A DNA stretch of 64,000 nucleotides from Cristatella mucedo (GCA_009760855.2 WPIO01000001.1:7756001-7820000), one strand, 5' to 3'. Numbered from the stretch's first letter, positions 22,964 through 35,450 are shown. Numbers and translations are program-made. The notes: a model not told the origin generated them from the letters alone.

Positions 22964-23784
22964 ATGGGAAGCTCGATTATCATAAAAGACGGGCCGAAAA
23001 AAATCTCCAAGAACTTTGGCGTACTCTTTAATTGCTCACCTTTGCACTCAGCAGATACTTCACCCGAGTGTGAAGGACTAGCCTGCTGTGGCATCCAGCT
23101 CAGACGCATCCGAGTTCAAAACTTGCGATCCAAATAGTTCCGAATTAAAAAAACAAAATTAAGTGAGAGTTAGCTCCAGATTTTTCGTTGGCATTGGAAG
23201 ATACGTGTGAGCAGTCGAACAATCCAAGGAATGACATGCGCTCGCTACGGGCGCCATTCTCTGATGACTCCCATTTACGGTACTTGCGTTATTTTCGCAT
23301 GCATTCCGCAACCTCAGCCTATTCAGGCAATGACAACTGCCTGCCGCGAGATCGTCGCACGTTGGTCCAGCGTAAATGCAGAGCTCGCGCGTGCCTGCGC
23401 CGGTGAGCGCTTTCATTTCAGGCGGAAGTGCGAGCTCGAAAACTGGAGCTGGTATTGCTTGCAGCTATTGCTAGCTGTCTTATTCTTTGGCGGCCCTTAC
23501 GACTGAAACGCTGGCATGCTAAATGAGCCTGATTATTACTGCCCGGATGTTAGCCGTGGCTCCCGGATCTTAAATATTAGTAGTCGGTTAGGCAGGAACC
23601 GACTATTCTTGGGCGGCATAACAAGTACAAGTCACGTAATAGCCACTCAGCTGTGCAAAGCAAGGGGTCTCGCGTGGATGGTAAGCTATGTCTGGTTCGG
23701 GACACGTGTATATATTTCTCTGTCAGTCTATTCATCGGCAGGCGCGGTGATCTATTATATCAAAGTAAGGTAGGGTTTTAGAAC
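22964..23784. other. No feature recognised
   Basis: Frames of up to 99 codons overlap on both strands without a recognisable pattern. Confidence 0.35.
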
Positions 23785-23960
23785 TAGTCCGTGATAGCCA
23801 GGTCCGTGACGAGCTCGCTCTTCACGACCGAGGTCGTGTGTTCGTATCCTGATCTTGAGCAATCCTGTTTTACCAACTGCTAGCGGCGGTAATAGCCCAT
23901 AAGGGTCCTCGGTCGCAATACGAATAAGGCTGCTAAATAAGCTAAGACTTTGTGGTTATT
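23785..23960 (+). mobile_element. tRNA-like SINE fragment
   Basis: TGATAGCCAGGTCCGTGACG resembles a tRNA A-box region, and TGTGTTCGTATCCTG, about 35 bases on, a B box. The body after it does not clearly match SINE A, C or D. It is too degenerate to be a tRNA gene. Confidence 0.3.
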
Positions 23961-24779
23961 ACTGCCACGCTCAGCTACCGCTGGAGTACGTGCACCCATC
24001 GAGGCGGCGTTTTTCGCTTCGCAGCTTTCCAACTGCTGGCCACGTGCCTAGTTATTACGACGGGCACCGCCCGGAGCACTGTGCTTTTGGCCGAAGCATT
24101 ACTGTGAGAAGCCGCTACAGCGCGTACCGTCATAATTATTTGTTAATACTAATTAGTTATTATTAATTAATGAATATCATTAATGTCTTATAATTATGTG
24201 TCTGAAAATGGGAACTATTCCCTGCTATATTATTTTTCGGCAACCCTCGCTAGTTACTGCCTGCAACCAGCCTATTCTGTTGAACCACGAACACTTTGGA
24301 GCGCTCGAACTTAAGCTCCGACAGCCGGAAGTACTTTCGAAAACGGCACTTCGGAGAGCGAACGAAAGTGCACGCTTGTACGTGCAGATGCCGGCTAAAC
24401 TCCTCAAGAGCAGGCAGACTTTTAGCCTATCGCCCGAACTAATGATCTCTAGCTGACAGCAGAGCGAAGCAGACATTCGGAGGGGGATAAACCTCGTCGA
24501 GAGTGCACGAGCGAAAAATAGTGGCACCTCACAGCAGCGCAGCAACCAAGACCTCCACGTTTTTGGGCAGCGGGCTTCACAGCGCCTCCAATTTTCTTGG
24601 CTCAGAAGCAGCTTCGAGACGGGAACCGGCTCGCTTCGTCGCCACTTGTACCGTTCGCGAACGGCCGTCGAGTAGAAGCGCCGCGGCCTTGGTCGTCCGA
24701 ACATGCGGCGGTGGCAGTGGCGAAGCGTGCCGCCGAGGTGCATCGAGCGAGCGCCGGCGCGAGTGCTAGCTTCGTGAGT
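23961..24779. other. Unassigned DNA becoming GC-rich
   Basis: The 193-codon minus frame at 24806-24225 overlaps plus frames in the same GC-rich DNA and has no recognisable motif. I regard it as chance. Confidence 0.35.
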
Positions 24780-24793
24780 GGGGGGGGGGGGGG
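24780..24793 (+). repeat. Poly-G run
   Basis: A run of about 13 G, a likely sequencing and replication slippage point. Confidence 0.9.
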
Positions 24794-24924
24794 CGTCTGC
24801 TCGCAACCCGATCCAAGGCTGGCGTCATCCCCGTGACAGCAATGGCCGCGGTCGTCGAGGATGAGTCGGCAGCATCATCGTGTCCCACGTTTGGCTCGAC
24901 AGCGCTCAAATTCTTGATGTAATA

Positions 24925-25028
24925 AGAAAATATGATTCATTTGTATGTAGTTCCCTTTATTCTGGTGCTTCACATAAGCCTCGGGGCTCGAGCTCACGAC
25001 CTCGGCCAGACCTTGGTCGGGACGAGCA
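24925..25028 (-). mobile_element. SINE family A copy
   Basis: Minus strand: GTTAAGGTGCTCGTCCCGAC, CAAGGTCTGGCCGAGGTCGT, GAGCTCGAGCCCCGAGGC, TTATGTGAAGCACCAGAATA, then ACATACAAATGAAT. The A-box-like AAGG and B-box-like GAGCTCGAGCCCC spacing fits a class II tRNA head. It abuts the truncated LINE A at 25.03 kb. Confidence 0.7.
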
Positions 25029-25029
25029 C

Positions 25030-25705
25030 CTTAACAAACTTGCTGGCCTACCGGCATGAGCAATCGCGCGATTACAGCTGGTGAAAAACTCCGCAGCTAG
25101 GCTTGTCTGTCGCGAGCGTCGCAGTTGCCACATTACACCACTTCTCGCCGACCTGCACTGGCTATCAGTCAAGGAACGGATCGACTTCAAGATTTTGTCG
25201 CTCACTTTCTGGTCACTTCATTATTTGGCTCTAGCCTATCTCTCAGATCTATTCCCCCACCAGGCCAAGCATCGTACCACCCGCTTTTTGGAATCTAACA
25301 GTTTACCAATACCTCGTACAAACCTCAAATTCTTTGGAGACCGTGCATTTAGTTCGTACGCTCCCAAAGCATGGAACTCCTTCTTGACATGCGTCAGAAA
25401 ATCCCCTGACTTGACCACGTTTAAAAAGAACTTAAAAACACACCTATTTAGGACAGCATATAGTGGATTCCTGTGATTTGTCCTTCACGTGCTTATGCGT
25501 GCTGACACTGTGCATGCTGCCACTAACCACATTTGCATGCTGACCCTGTGCATGCCACCCCTAACCATGTTATTCATGTTGTTTATCAAGCATGATATTA
25601 CTCACCATTCAATTGCGTTTCCCTTTGCAGCTATTGTAAAGCACCTAGAAACGGATTGAGTTCTCTGAGGGCACTTTATCAAGTGCATTAAAATTATTAT
25701 TATTA
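25030..25705 (+). mobile_element. LINE family A, 5'-truncated copy with long intact C-terminal frame
   Basis: Open from VKNSAARLVCRERRSCHITP through LLADLHWLSVKERIDFKILS, AKHRTTRFLESNSLPIPRTN and FGDRAFSSYAPKAWNSF to PDLTTFKKNLKTHLF and a stop near 25476. The 3' untranslated tail includes AAAGCACCTAGAAACGGATT, GAGTTCTCTGAGGGCACTTT and ATT repeats. Only the RT connection and C-terminus remain. Confidence 0.88.
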
Positions 25706-25744
25706 CTATTAACGATCCTCCTGCCTCGGTCTCTTTGCAACCGC

Positions 25745-25905
25745 AATAGAAGGAGTATGAGAAGGCAGAGAATAAAGAGGAGGGAAGGAAAAGGAGGAGA
25801 AGGAGGAAGAGGAGGACAAGGAGGACGAGAACGAAGAGGACGACGCGGATGACGACGAGGAACAGCAGCAGCAGCCGCAAGAGCTGGAGGGAAGTAGGAG
25901 AAAGA
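25745..25905 (+). repeat. Imperfect purine-rich (GGA/GA) tract
   Basis: Low-complexity AGGAGG/GACGA sequence just beyond the LINE A tail. The Leu/Val/Phe and Pro/Ser frames on the minus strand come from it. Confidence 0.75.
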
Positions 25906-26137
25906 ACAGAGGCCACAGGCGGTAGCTTTCAACCGACAGACTACCGATTGTTGCTCAACTCCTAAATACATCCGTGCGGACCAGGAATGTGGCGCACAGC
26001 GACAGAATTAATTTTGCCGCTCATCGGTTTATTTTCTCACCGAGCTCGAAGCGCCAAAACCGGTCGCATGCCTTTCGCGATCGCGTGGCTGAGGCACTGA
26101 CGGCAGCGACGAGATAGCGGCCGATGGTGGTCGTCGC

Positions 26138-26458
26138 TCAGTCGGGCGGCGACGTCGTGCCCGGCTTAGGAGGCACCGCCCTCACAACGCGTCCGCTGCG
26201 CCTGACCTCGGCGCCGGCCGCGCGCGGAGGATTCGGCGACTTAGCCGCCTCGCAGCTTCCGTTGGCTGCGTCGCTCTTGAGCTCTGGCGCCGCGCCCTCT
26301 TCGGCCTGAGGCGCAGGAAGCGCCGCTGACGAGCCGCCTGCAGGGAAACGATTTAAGCGCACCGTGGCGAGCGAGACGGTGACATGCGACATCATTGTGC
26401 CCAGCATCGCCAGCTGAACCTCGGCGAGCGTCGGAGGTGCGGCTACGACTGTGGCCAC
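26138..26458 (-). pseudogene. Ala/Pro-rich open frame, unrecognised
   Basis: TLAEVQLAMLGTMMSHVTVS, then AEEGAAPELKSDAANGSCEA, ending RRSGRVVRAVPPKPGTTSPP. The basic RRSGRVVR end recalls C-termini of retroelement polyproteins, but the domain evidence is absent and the GC-rich context lengthens frames. Confidence 0.25.
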
Positions 26459-26503
26459 CGTACCGCCTCCTCAACCGCCTCTGCCGGAAGAGCGCCAGCA
26501 CAG

Positions 26504-26819
<316 letters not shown>

Positions 26820-27226
26820 CGGCTCTGGCAAGTCACGAGCGCTGGCTTACTCATATCCTTTGTGTCAAGCCGGCGTGCGTGCTCAGCAGTCGTCGACGTG
26901 GCGAGTAGAGGTCGTGCTGGAAGACTGCAAACAAATGCCGCCGCCGCAGCGTCGGGCGTTAGGTGGTTCGGTAAGGGCTCTAACGAAGCCCAGCGCCTAA
27001 AAATCGCACGCACCTGGTGCCGATCCGGCTAACAGCTGCCCCTCTACGGACTGAAGCCGACGAGATTGCCTTCGCGAAGCGGAAGGTGCGGTTCGGAGAC
27101 GCAGCAGGCGGCGGCTGCTTTGTGACCTGTCGACGCGCCTGACCAGCAAGCTAAGCCACTGCCCGCTCAGTGCCCTGGCAGTGAAGAGCTTGGCAGCTAG
27201 CGACGACGTGACAGCTACGAGAAGAT
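26820..27226. other. GC-rich spacer between two (GA)n arrays
   Basis: No recognisable coding sequence. Confidence 0.35.
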
Positions 27227-27272
27227 GCGAGAGAGACAGCGCGAGAGAATGAAGGAGAAAGATAGCGGGGAT

Positions 27273-27303
<31 letters not shown>

Positions 27304-27317
27304 CAGAGGGAGAGAGA

Positions 27318-27385
<68 letters not shown>

Positions 27386-27440
27386 GGGAGACAGAGAGAC
27401 AGAGAGAGATGGAGAGACAGAGAGAGAGAGAGAGAGAGAG
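27227..27440 (+). repeat. Interrupted (GA)n array
   Basis: AG repeats with AGAC/GGAG interruptions, again purine on the plus strand. Confidence 0.97.
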
Positions 27441-27654
27441 TAATTTCGCAGCAGCAGCTGAGAGCCCGACGCCGCCGCCGGCCAAGCTCTCATGCTAAGC
27501 GCTCCGAGAAAGACCGAACGTACTTACGCTAGATAGGAGCGCCCAGGACACCGAGAACTGCCCTACTTTTCGATGAGGAACGACTGGCGGGCGACGAGCT
27601 CGCCCGCCTAGAAGTGCGACCGGTGGATCCCGTTCGAACGGTTAATTAAGAGGC

Positions 27655-27720
27655 AGGGACCTGCCGGGGCGTGGCAGTCCGTGGCTGGGCGGGGCTGGGC
27701 GGAGCGGGAGGGTAGCAGTG
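27655..27720 (+). promoter_or_regulatory. GC-box cluster in a CpG-rich stretch
   Basis: GGGGCGTGGC, GGGCGGGGCT and GGGCGGAGCG occur within about 50 bp, the pattern of Sp1/KLF sites in a CpG-island promoter. No transcript or first exon could be tied to it; it may reflect composition only. Confidence 0.25.
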
Positions 27721-29231
27721 GCCGAGCCGGAGCATGCGATTTCAGACTGCGAATTTAACGGCGCCGCTCAACAAGGCGTCGAGTGCGGCGCGGCTAGCCG
27801 ACAGGACGGCTACCGTTGTGCGACCGGTGTCAGCGAGATGCCTCAGATTTCGAGTGCCCATCCTCACGCGCTAGCGAGACGGTCCGGAAGTCGGCCACGC
27901 TGCGAGAGACCATTCTACGATACCCTCGAGCGATGGGGGAAGGTGAATACCGACGGCGGGCTGGAATGCTTCGAGCGTGCGTTCGACGTGCAGCCAATTG
28001 TCCTCGTTACTTAATTTCGAACTAGCGGTCAAGCTGAGCTGGAGAGCGCCGCGGGTGACTGTCAATCCCAATCGCCGGTGCGAGGCTGGTGCTTGCCATG
28101 ATGCTAGTCATCGGTTCCAGGACGAGACTGCAAATGCGCGATAAAGGGCGGGCGATGGTTGCCTCGCTGGCGTATCGACTTGGTTGCAGCACAGACACAG
28201 GCGCAATGGCGGCCGGAAAAGCCAGAGCGGCTGGCCGACAGACGTTTTAGCGATAGCGGGACATGATTGGTCGCTCGGAAAAAGCGACTCTGGCCGACGT
28301 CAACGAGCCTGCCCTGTCAGGCAACACGTGACTTCCACCCCTCTTTCCGGCCACGCTCACAATGTTGTTCCGTCCAAGCCGGACTCACACCACTTCGCCG
28401 GGTCAATTGGCACGCTGAGAGCTACCTTATTAAGAACTGCAGTTGGACAGTATCTGCTGACTAAGCTGGATTTAATTGCAACGGGTCAGCTGTGGTCGCG
28501 CGACCCTACTAGTCCTGTAACGACCTACTGTGAAGGAACACGAGTCGTGCAGCCTGCAAGCACTGGGCGGAGACCTAGCGAGGGCTCTCAGACTGCCTAA
28601 GCAGCCGCAAGCTCACAACCGGTGGAAGGGCAGACGACGACTCGGCAGACGATGACTCAAATCCATGCATTGGCGGCATCTGTGGGGACATCCATCTACC
28701 ACTAACTGCCGCCAGCTGTCCGGTGGGTTCGGAACGGGCAATTGTCCGACAGTGCGAAAAAAACGCAGAGACGCTAGAACCCTCAACGCCGGCAGCCGTC
28801 TAGTGTGTGTAGACTGGGCTTGGCCGGCGTAGCTTGAAATGAAGATTTCGCTGTTGGAGCCAGCAGACTTGTTGCTCGGTCGCTCTACCCAGCCCAACGA
28901 CAGGTCGTGCTGAGGGCTGTCACACCTACTTTCTGCCTGTGCGGCCTGTACGCACGCTATCCATTCTCTGTCTCTCCCTTTTCTATTACTCCCTTATCTA
29001 CTTGCGCTCCGGCGCTGCTTCCACGACGGCTGCTACATCCGTTGACTGGAACTCGACTCAATCCCAGCAGACGTCACGCCACTCTGTGACTAGATGACAG
29101 TTAAAAAGAAGCGAAAGCGCACCTTGTCGTGCAGCTCGCTTGGGTCGCCGTGAATGGTTCGTTTTTTGCGCTTATTCGAGCAGACAGACACTGCGCATAC
29201 TATCCTGACCTATTGACACGCTTCCTTTGAA
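27721..29231. other. GC-rich DNA with overlapping open frames
   Basis: Frames of up to 138 codons occur on both strands (for example 28184-28600). None shows a known motif or consistent frame. Confidence 0.35.
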
Positions 29232-29300
29232 ACATATGCGAAGTTCCAATAAGGAGATATAGTTCTCTTAAGGGTGGCCATAGAAATATTATTAATAAAG
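29232..29300 (+). mobile_element. SINE A tail fragment
   Basis: AATAAGGAGATATAGTTCTC, then TTAAGGGTGGCCATAGAAAT and ATTATTAAT matches the SINE A tail; no head is visible. Confidence 0.4.
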
Positions 29301-31497
29301 AATATACATCAGTTTACAATGCTGCACTTTTCATCGAAGGTTGCCCGCAGCATTAGCCACTAGCTTCCATTGAAAGGCTGAGCTGCCGCGAAATGGCTAT
29401 TTTAGGATTTCTCTACAAAGGTGACGAGGCGTTTTAGTCGGCGGTACTTAAAAGCCTTTGGCTGCTGCGACGTCGAAGAGACGCTTACTAGAGCGATATA
29501 TCGTTACTGTTAAGAGTTCAATTTTTTTAGACATGAAAAGAGACGATTCCGTTTAGTCTAATTGGGGGAGGCTTGAACCGGATGGAATTGTGGTACCAGC
29601 TCCTACTCAGACGGATCTAAATGTGTCTGCAAGGTGGCATACCTTCGGCGAAGAGTTCCAGGTTGCGCAGAAAGTGAGCGCAGATACCGATTCTTCTTTT
29701 GAGGAAGGCTAGAGAGCAGTCAATCGTGGTGGCGGCGGCGGCGCTCGGCTTTAGGCGCTCAGCTTCAGTGCGCGTATCTCAAGGGAAGGAGTAACTGAAT
29801 GCCGCCTATATCTAGGTCGGACTAAAGACACCTGGCGGGCAGCACACCTTCAAGATGCAGCTTCGATCATCCACAATAACGGCTACTCATTTCCTCCTAC
29901 TTCATTCTAAAGGCATTTTGGGCTGCCCACTTGTGACGTGGACTTGCATGCTGTTCAAAACTAGATGTGCTTGGTTCTTATTGTGCAGATGCAGCTAGAG
30001 TGCTTCCGTGTACCGTATAACTGTGTACCGTGCAACTTCCAATTGGCCATCGCCAGCTGCCAGCGAAGGTTAATGCTTGGTCGTTGTTTTTGAGAAAGAA
30101 GTGTTCCTTCTAAAGAGGTTTCCATAGTATTCTCTGGCTAGAGAGCTACGATAGTAACCGCGCCATCGCAGCATTAGAGTTTACCTCTAAAGAAGGTTAC
30201 CAGATTAAGTGTAAGTCTATAGAGACAGTCTGTGGGAGGGTGGAGACGCCTCAGCATCGTTTCAGCTCTAAGTAGAATCCTCTAAGATAGATCTGCAGTC
30301 ATTCTCAGAGCCCTAAGACGTTGAAGTTTCACAAACCATTCAAAACCGCTTTATATGTATGGCAAAAATGTGCCACGCAGCGTAGCTAACCGTGGGAGGT
30401 TTCGTCTAAAGACGATAGCTTTCAGCGATTAGCATAATTTATTTCCTCCGCGACGGCTCTCGGGAAAGTGCTCATGACAGCGGCTTTTCGTTTTTCCCCA
30501 GTTTTTTCTAAAAGCATACTCTGAATAACATTTACTTTATTAGCATCAAGGTGAATGCTTTCATCTCATAGCCCAGCTGCCTCTATGGTCACTCTGAAAT
30601 TGTTCCACTGACGTCTTTCATGTAAATCGCATGCAATTAGAAGCACTCGTTTGCTAGGTCGCGGTAAACAGGAGACCTCTTTAGTCCGCTCAGCTTGAAG
30701 GCAACCTCGTTGCAGGCAAGCTAGGCGACAGCGAAGCCGCCACTCGAATCAATGAACCACAATGTAATTTCGTTGCTACCTTACAACCACCTTCTAAAAT
30801 GCGAAGATTACCACATGCAGTTAAATATCAGGGGGCTGGCTGGCTGGCTATTCGACGATTCGTTCTATTTTATTGGCAAGAGGAGTATCGTCCTTGTGAA
30901 AAGAAACTTCATCGGGTGATTTGTCTTAATGTTCGTGAGAATCGGTAGCGTTTACTTGATGAGCCTACTTCTTTCCGGCTTCTGTCCTACTTGAGTCCGT
31001 GGTGCATAGTCACCAAAACTGGTGGCGGCCAGAAACTTTTGGAAGACTTAACGAAGACGCAGAGCCAGACTCGGTTTTAATTGTTGGCCAAGACTCGGGC
31101 GAGACTGCACAGACGACCAATCATAGGTACCGCTCAACGGCGTGCCTTCTTTATTGCTTTGAAAAGCACGGAGGACGACTCCACCGGTGAAATTATCAAA
31201 ACGTTTCACGAGAGTCCATGTTTATGGGACACTACGAACTCTTCTTATAAAAATCGTACAGTGGTGCGGTGTGCGATAAGGTAGATTGTGGAACAGCTGT
31301 ACAGGCAGCCCGCAATGTCGTTCACCAGGACAATATTCTTCGCTGTTCTTCCGCGATGGCCTCTGCGAGTTTTTTAGAGAGCAGCACTCCATTGTAATAT
31401 GCTTTGAAAAATAGTAGCACACCACCGTCAGGTCTTCATTGTCAACAGACGAACAGGGCGTCTAGCCTTCCGGTCAGCATGCACGAACTCAGCTGGT
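29301..31497. other. No feature recognised
   Basis: About 2.2 kb with only short frames. Plus frames at 30999-31284 are unrecognised. Confidence 0.4.
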
Positions 31498-31854
31498 CTA
31501 GAATGTACAGGCCTGAATGCTGAGCGCCAGAGAGCAGGATATAGAACGACCAAAGACCTGTCGTCGAGTGGAAGCACAGTCGCACAGTCCACCGACACGC
31601 AAGGCAATACATTCAGTATCATCACTTGTCTGGTTCTCTTTCGAATTGTGCACGCAGTAATGACAAGCCAAGATCCTAGTGTGTCCTAAAATTTGCCTAC
31701 TTGTGAAATCACCAGCCAGCGGCACCTCAGCAGCAGCATTGTGCATTTGGTTTTTGGCTGATGGTGCTCGGGAAAATGCTTTTATTTCTTGGCCTCTACT
31801 GAACTGTGACTCAAATTCTCTTAGCTTTAAGGGCTCAGAATCACAGATGCGCAC
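31498..31854 (-). pseudogene. Probable BEL/Pao-type gag relic
   Basis: 118 open codons: LKLREFESQFSRGQEIKAFS, APSAKNQMHNAAAEVPLAG, LACHYCVHNSKENQTSDDTE, then GGLCDCASTRRQVFGRS. The order acidic helix, Ser/Pro linker, HxAAA, CxYC...H, then a second Cys pair resembles the BEL/Pao gag C-terminus (CxYCxxxH...C ... GRCFxCLxxGH). Several zinc ligands are missing. No protease or RT follows recognisably. Confidence 0.4.
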
Positions 31855-32893
31855 GGTCTAATTTTGTTCCCTCTTGCTAAAAAGCCATATCTGCCCCCAG
31901 TGAGCTGTACAAACTTGGAAAATTAGCGGGAGATACTGGTAGCCGCCTTTTATCACTTTCTTCTCCGCCAACCATTTGATTCAAGGAGTCAGGCAGGTTA
32001 TTTCTCGGATACTGACCGTGTCGCCGCCGAAAGCAATTGGCTCATGTCTTCATCTTCTGCCTCTGTTGGAGATTGTTCTAGCACTATGTCAACTTCAATA
32101 GAGGATGCATCAAAGGTTACCATGCAAGGCTTCTCATTACGAGGCACATTGATTACATCAAACGTGGAGTACGACACTAACCGTTACATCTAATGAGTAC
32201 AAGATCACCCACGGAGTGCGATATCATCCTTAGAGAACAGGATTCTCGAGCACTTTCTCAAGTTTTCAAAGGTAGGAGTGCTCTCATCAATATTTTCGTG
32301 AGAATTCGCTTACTTCTCCAAAGATGAAGATACCATAGCCCATTGCTGTGTAAACTTTCTTTCGATTAAAGCACAGTAGGTCAAAAAAAACGAGTCATGT
32401 CCTCGCTTTACATTGGCTGTGGCAAATTTTGAAAGAATTTTGAGTTTTATGGCGTCGGTTTGAATACAACCCAGAGAAATATTGTTGGCCTAGATAATAT
32501 TGCAAGAAAAGCTATGTTTTCCAAATTTCTTTATTCGCAACCGACATGTCGAATTATGCTCCGTAGCCCTAGAAAATCTTAGCAGATACTTTTTCAAAGC
32601 ACTTTTCCGTTTCGTACCACAAAATTGTAGACGGCGTAGCAGAATACATCAGTTGCGTGCAAGCAAGCTCTCGGTGCAACAACAATTAAATATGGCTGTT
32701 GAATATTCTCTTACACTGCACTAGCATGAACGGAGATGTTCGTTCAATGCACCTGTACTGCTGCCTTATACGGATTGGAATCTATATTGCAATATCCGCT
32801 TAGCCCTCACTATGTCTGGTCGCAGTAAAACGCTTTCGCAATGTGTAAGCCTGTGACATCCACACTGTGATTAAAACAGACCGGAGAATATTG
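31855..32893. other. No feature recognised
   Basis: May include the upstream part of the BEL-like gag on the minus strand, but no reading frame holds. Confidence 0.35.
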
Positions 32894-32973
32894 AATATCA
32901 TTTTACTGACCCCAGAAGCGAACTGTGTTTATCAAATATCATTTTACTGACCCCTGAAGCGAACTGTGTTTAT
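32894..32973 (+). repeat. 41-bp tandem duplication
   Basis: AATATCATTTTACTGACCCC (A or T) GAAGCGAACTGTGTTTAT occurs twice, starting at 32894 and 32935, nearly identical. Confidence 0.95.
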
Positions 32974-33261
32974 GGAGGCTTTTTTCCATTTGTTATAAGC
33001 ATGGGGAATTAGGAAGACTTACTTCGGATCAAAGGACAAACATGGAAATCGGTTATTTAGTGTTATTGGATGCGAACCGTGCAAAGCAGTGTAGAAACAA
33101 GCCATGTGTATATGAATTGCAATTAAAATGTGCCCTGTGAATTTACTCAATTTCTCGTGAACCACGCTTGTCATGAGCGATCGCAGCAAATTAACATAGT
33201 GACCATGAGTGCTATTTTCGACATGCTTCCGAGTGCTATAACTGCGCTTGCCTCAGCTTTA

Positions 33262-33455
33262 CCCGGCAGATTGGGTAAGGTTAGTTAGTGCCGTGCTGGT
33301 TGGCCCAGCACCTTTGGTCGCTCACTCCAACCACGGTCAAGGTGAATGTATTTGATGGCCGAGGTGGTGGAATCGAACTCCGTGGCATATGTGAAGCACC
33401 TGAATTTAAATTAAGCTCTCCTAGGCATTATACAAATGAAAATATTTGTATAGTT
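33262..33455 (+). mobile_element. SINE family A copy
   Basis: A diverged tRNA-like head, then GGCCGAGGTGGTGGAATCGA, ACTCCGTGGCATATGTGAAG, CACCTGAATTTAAATTAAGC and TAGGCATTATACAAATGAAA. The junction and tail follow the 63.6 kb copy closely. Confidence 0.7.
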
Positions 33456-34034
33456 TTTTAGTGCGCTACCATTCGCTTTCTAATGATCAGTTGGTGTTTT
33501 ATTTTTCAGCCTTCAAAAAATCATTACAGGAGATTTAGTTTAATTGATGTAAAATGGCTTTAGTTTTAATCTCATCAAGATTACTCTAGCTTTAGTATGA
33601 ATGAGGCTCAGGAAGCAGCTATGAGCTACATTAAAAGCAGCTTGATTCGAAAGGCCAGCACGTAGATAAAAATAGCAATAATGGCAGTATTAATATCATA
33701 GGATTACGACCTGTGTAGTGCCCGATAAGAACTTAATATCTGTCTTAGCACTTCATCTAGGTAGAATAAGGAGCGAATCAGCTGATTGAGGATAATAATA
33801 GAAACAATTGTTTGTTATTTGCCGCATTAGCACGTTAAAGATGATTCTCATCCACGAAGCCTGTGCTGTGCGGAATGGATATGTCTATTTCGCCTTAAAT
33901 AATATTGATGATAATTATGTTAATACTACCTCTGTAGTTATATTACCCAAACTACATGAAAAGTTATTTTGAAAAATAATTCCGATGTTTGCAAAGAAGC
34001 ATGTAAAGCGGTAGATGATCATGGACACAGATGA
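33456..34034. other. No feature recognised
   Basis: AT-rich DNA with no coding pattern. Confidence 0.4.
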
Positions 34035-34345
34035 TGCCTAGGTGAGGTTACAGGCTTTCAAGAAGAACTCTGCGATCAACACTATCAAACTCTCTTGAAA
34101 GATCAGAAAAAGCTGGCAGAGAGACTATATGTTAATTAGCAGTCTTGAGAACGCCATTGAAAAGTCCAAATAGCGCTTACACTGAGGAAGGATTATCTTT
34201 AAAACCCGACTAGAACTTACTTGTTGGGTCTGAAGCTCTGCTTTAAGAGTTGAGCTCATAAGCCGCAACGTATTCCCAATGAGTTTGATGAAGTGGCAGG
34301 AGAATAGGCAGAAGTTGCTTATCAACCTGGTTTAGTGTAGTCTTC
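34035..34345 (-). mobile_element. LINE reverse-transcriptase relic (motif A region)
   Basis: One minus frame with four stops reads KF*SGFKDNPSSV*ALFGLF, then VSLPAFSDLSREFDSVDRRV and LLESL*PHLGII. This is the 'KFQSGFRxxHSTxTALL ... VSLLxFLDLSxAFDTVDHxxLL' region of non-LTR RTs, with the motif A Asp retained in SDLS. LLPILLPLHQTHWEYVA upstream matches the NLPFLSKxLE block. Confidence 0.65.
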
Positions 34346-34429
34346 CTAATATTTTCCCAACCAGCAGCCTTGATCAAGAATGTTCGGAAAACGAAATGAG
34401 GGTAATAGTAAGAACATATCTATGACAGT

Positions 34430-34675
34430 ATTTAGTGGGTCCCTGTGATTGGTTCTTTATGTGCTTATGCATGCCGACACTGTAGCATGCTGCCACTAAC
34501 TACACTTGCCTGCTGACCCTGCGAATGTCACCTCTCACCATGTTATTCATGCTGTTCATCAAGCATGATACCATTCACCATTCGATCGTGTTTCCTTTGC
34601 AGAAAATGCAAAACGCCTAGAAAGAGATTGAGTTCTCTGAGGACGCTTTATCGAGTGTATTATTATTATTATTAT
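34430..34675 (+). mobile_element. LINE family A 3' untranslated end
   Basis: TTTAGTGGGTCCCTGTGATT, GCTGCCACTAACTACACTTG, then AAACGCCTAGAAAGAGATTG, AGTTCTCTGAGGACGCTTTA and ATT repeats, collinear with the 3' ends at 22.15-22.38 and 25.45-25.70 kb. No coding part. Confidence 0.8.
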
Positions 34676-35169
34676 AACATAATTATCATGTTAGTCATGC
34701 ATGGCAGTAGTAATTTTAGGCATCTCGTCTGTTGAAGAATTGCAATGGCGTGTAGAGGAATAGTAGTTACTTTAGGTTCGGAGAAGAACTTTTGGACGAG
34801 ATCATTAGCGACGGGCGTCAAATGGAAATTGAGATACCGCCAAAGAAACTGGAAGATGATAGTCGAATGCGCATGCTATCTCGGGGTTGGCCTCTTTGAT
34901 CTTATCTACCTGGCTGCCAAAGAAACTTGAGAAACGATGTGTGAGGTTACAGCAAAGGGAACTGGGTTCAGTAGTGACCTAGGCACTGTTAGGGAGTTAA
35001 TTGATGGTCATATAAGCATTTTTGGAGAGTTCTTGCCCACTCTGCTTTTGAAAGAGCCAGTCTTACCCTTAGCTAGGATGTATTGGAATGACGTACAGTA
35101 GTTCCCGTATGCGTATGCCTGTCGGTGTAAGGTAGGTCCTAATCCCAGGCCTGCTTTTTCAAGCTTTCA
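34676..35169. other. No feature recognised
   Basis: Possibly the decayed 3' continuation of the minus-strand RT at 35.2 kb. Confidence 0.3.
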
Positions 35170-35450
35170 CTTAGTAGCCATATAAAGATTAGTGTCTGCT
35201 GCGAACAAAAGCCCAACGAGGAAAGTACCTCAGACAGAGAATTCAACTCGTCTACAACATCAATAAGTGCGTTTTTGCAGCTTTCCACATGTGAGGGCTG
35301 GTCGGATAGAGAATTTATCAGTAAGAGCGAGGAAGATATTGCTTGCGGACATCATCAGAATCAACGGTCTTGAGATTTCGTGATTTGCAAACGATTTATG
35401 GTACGAAGGGGCATACAAACTGCAGACTGGATGAGATCCACACAATGGTT
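35170..35450 (-). mobile_element. LINE reverse-transcriptase relic (motif C region)
   Basis: The minus strand at about 35245-35180 reads FLVGLLFAADTNLYMATK, the 'LLFADDTNLY' catalytic box with the first Asp changed to Ala. Nearby frames give VDELNSLSEVLSSL. Motif C here lies upstream of motif A at 34.1 kb on the same strand, so the two belong to different copies. Confidence 0.42.

Noticed and set aside
24225-24806. 193-codon minus-strand frame.
   Set aside because: GC-rich DNA with overlapping plus frames; no motif or protein-like periodicity.
34035-35450. A single minus-strand LINE covering both RT fragments.
   Set aside because: Motif C (35.2 kb) would precede motif A (34.1 kb) on the minus strand, the wrong order; a LINE A 3' end in the opposite orientation also lies between them.
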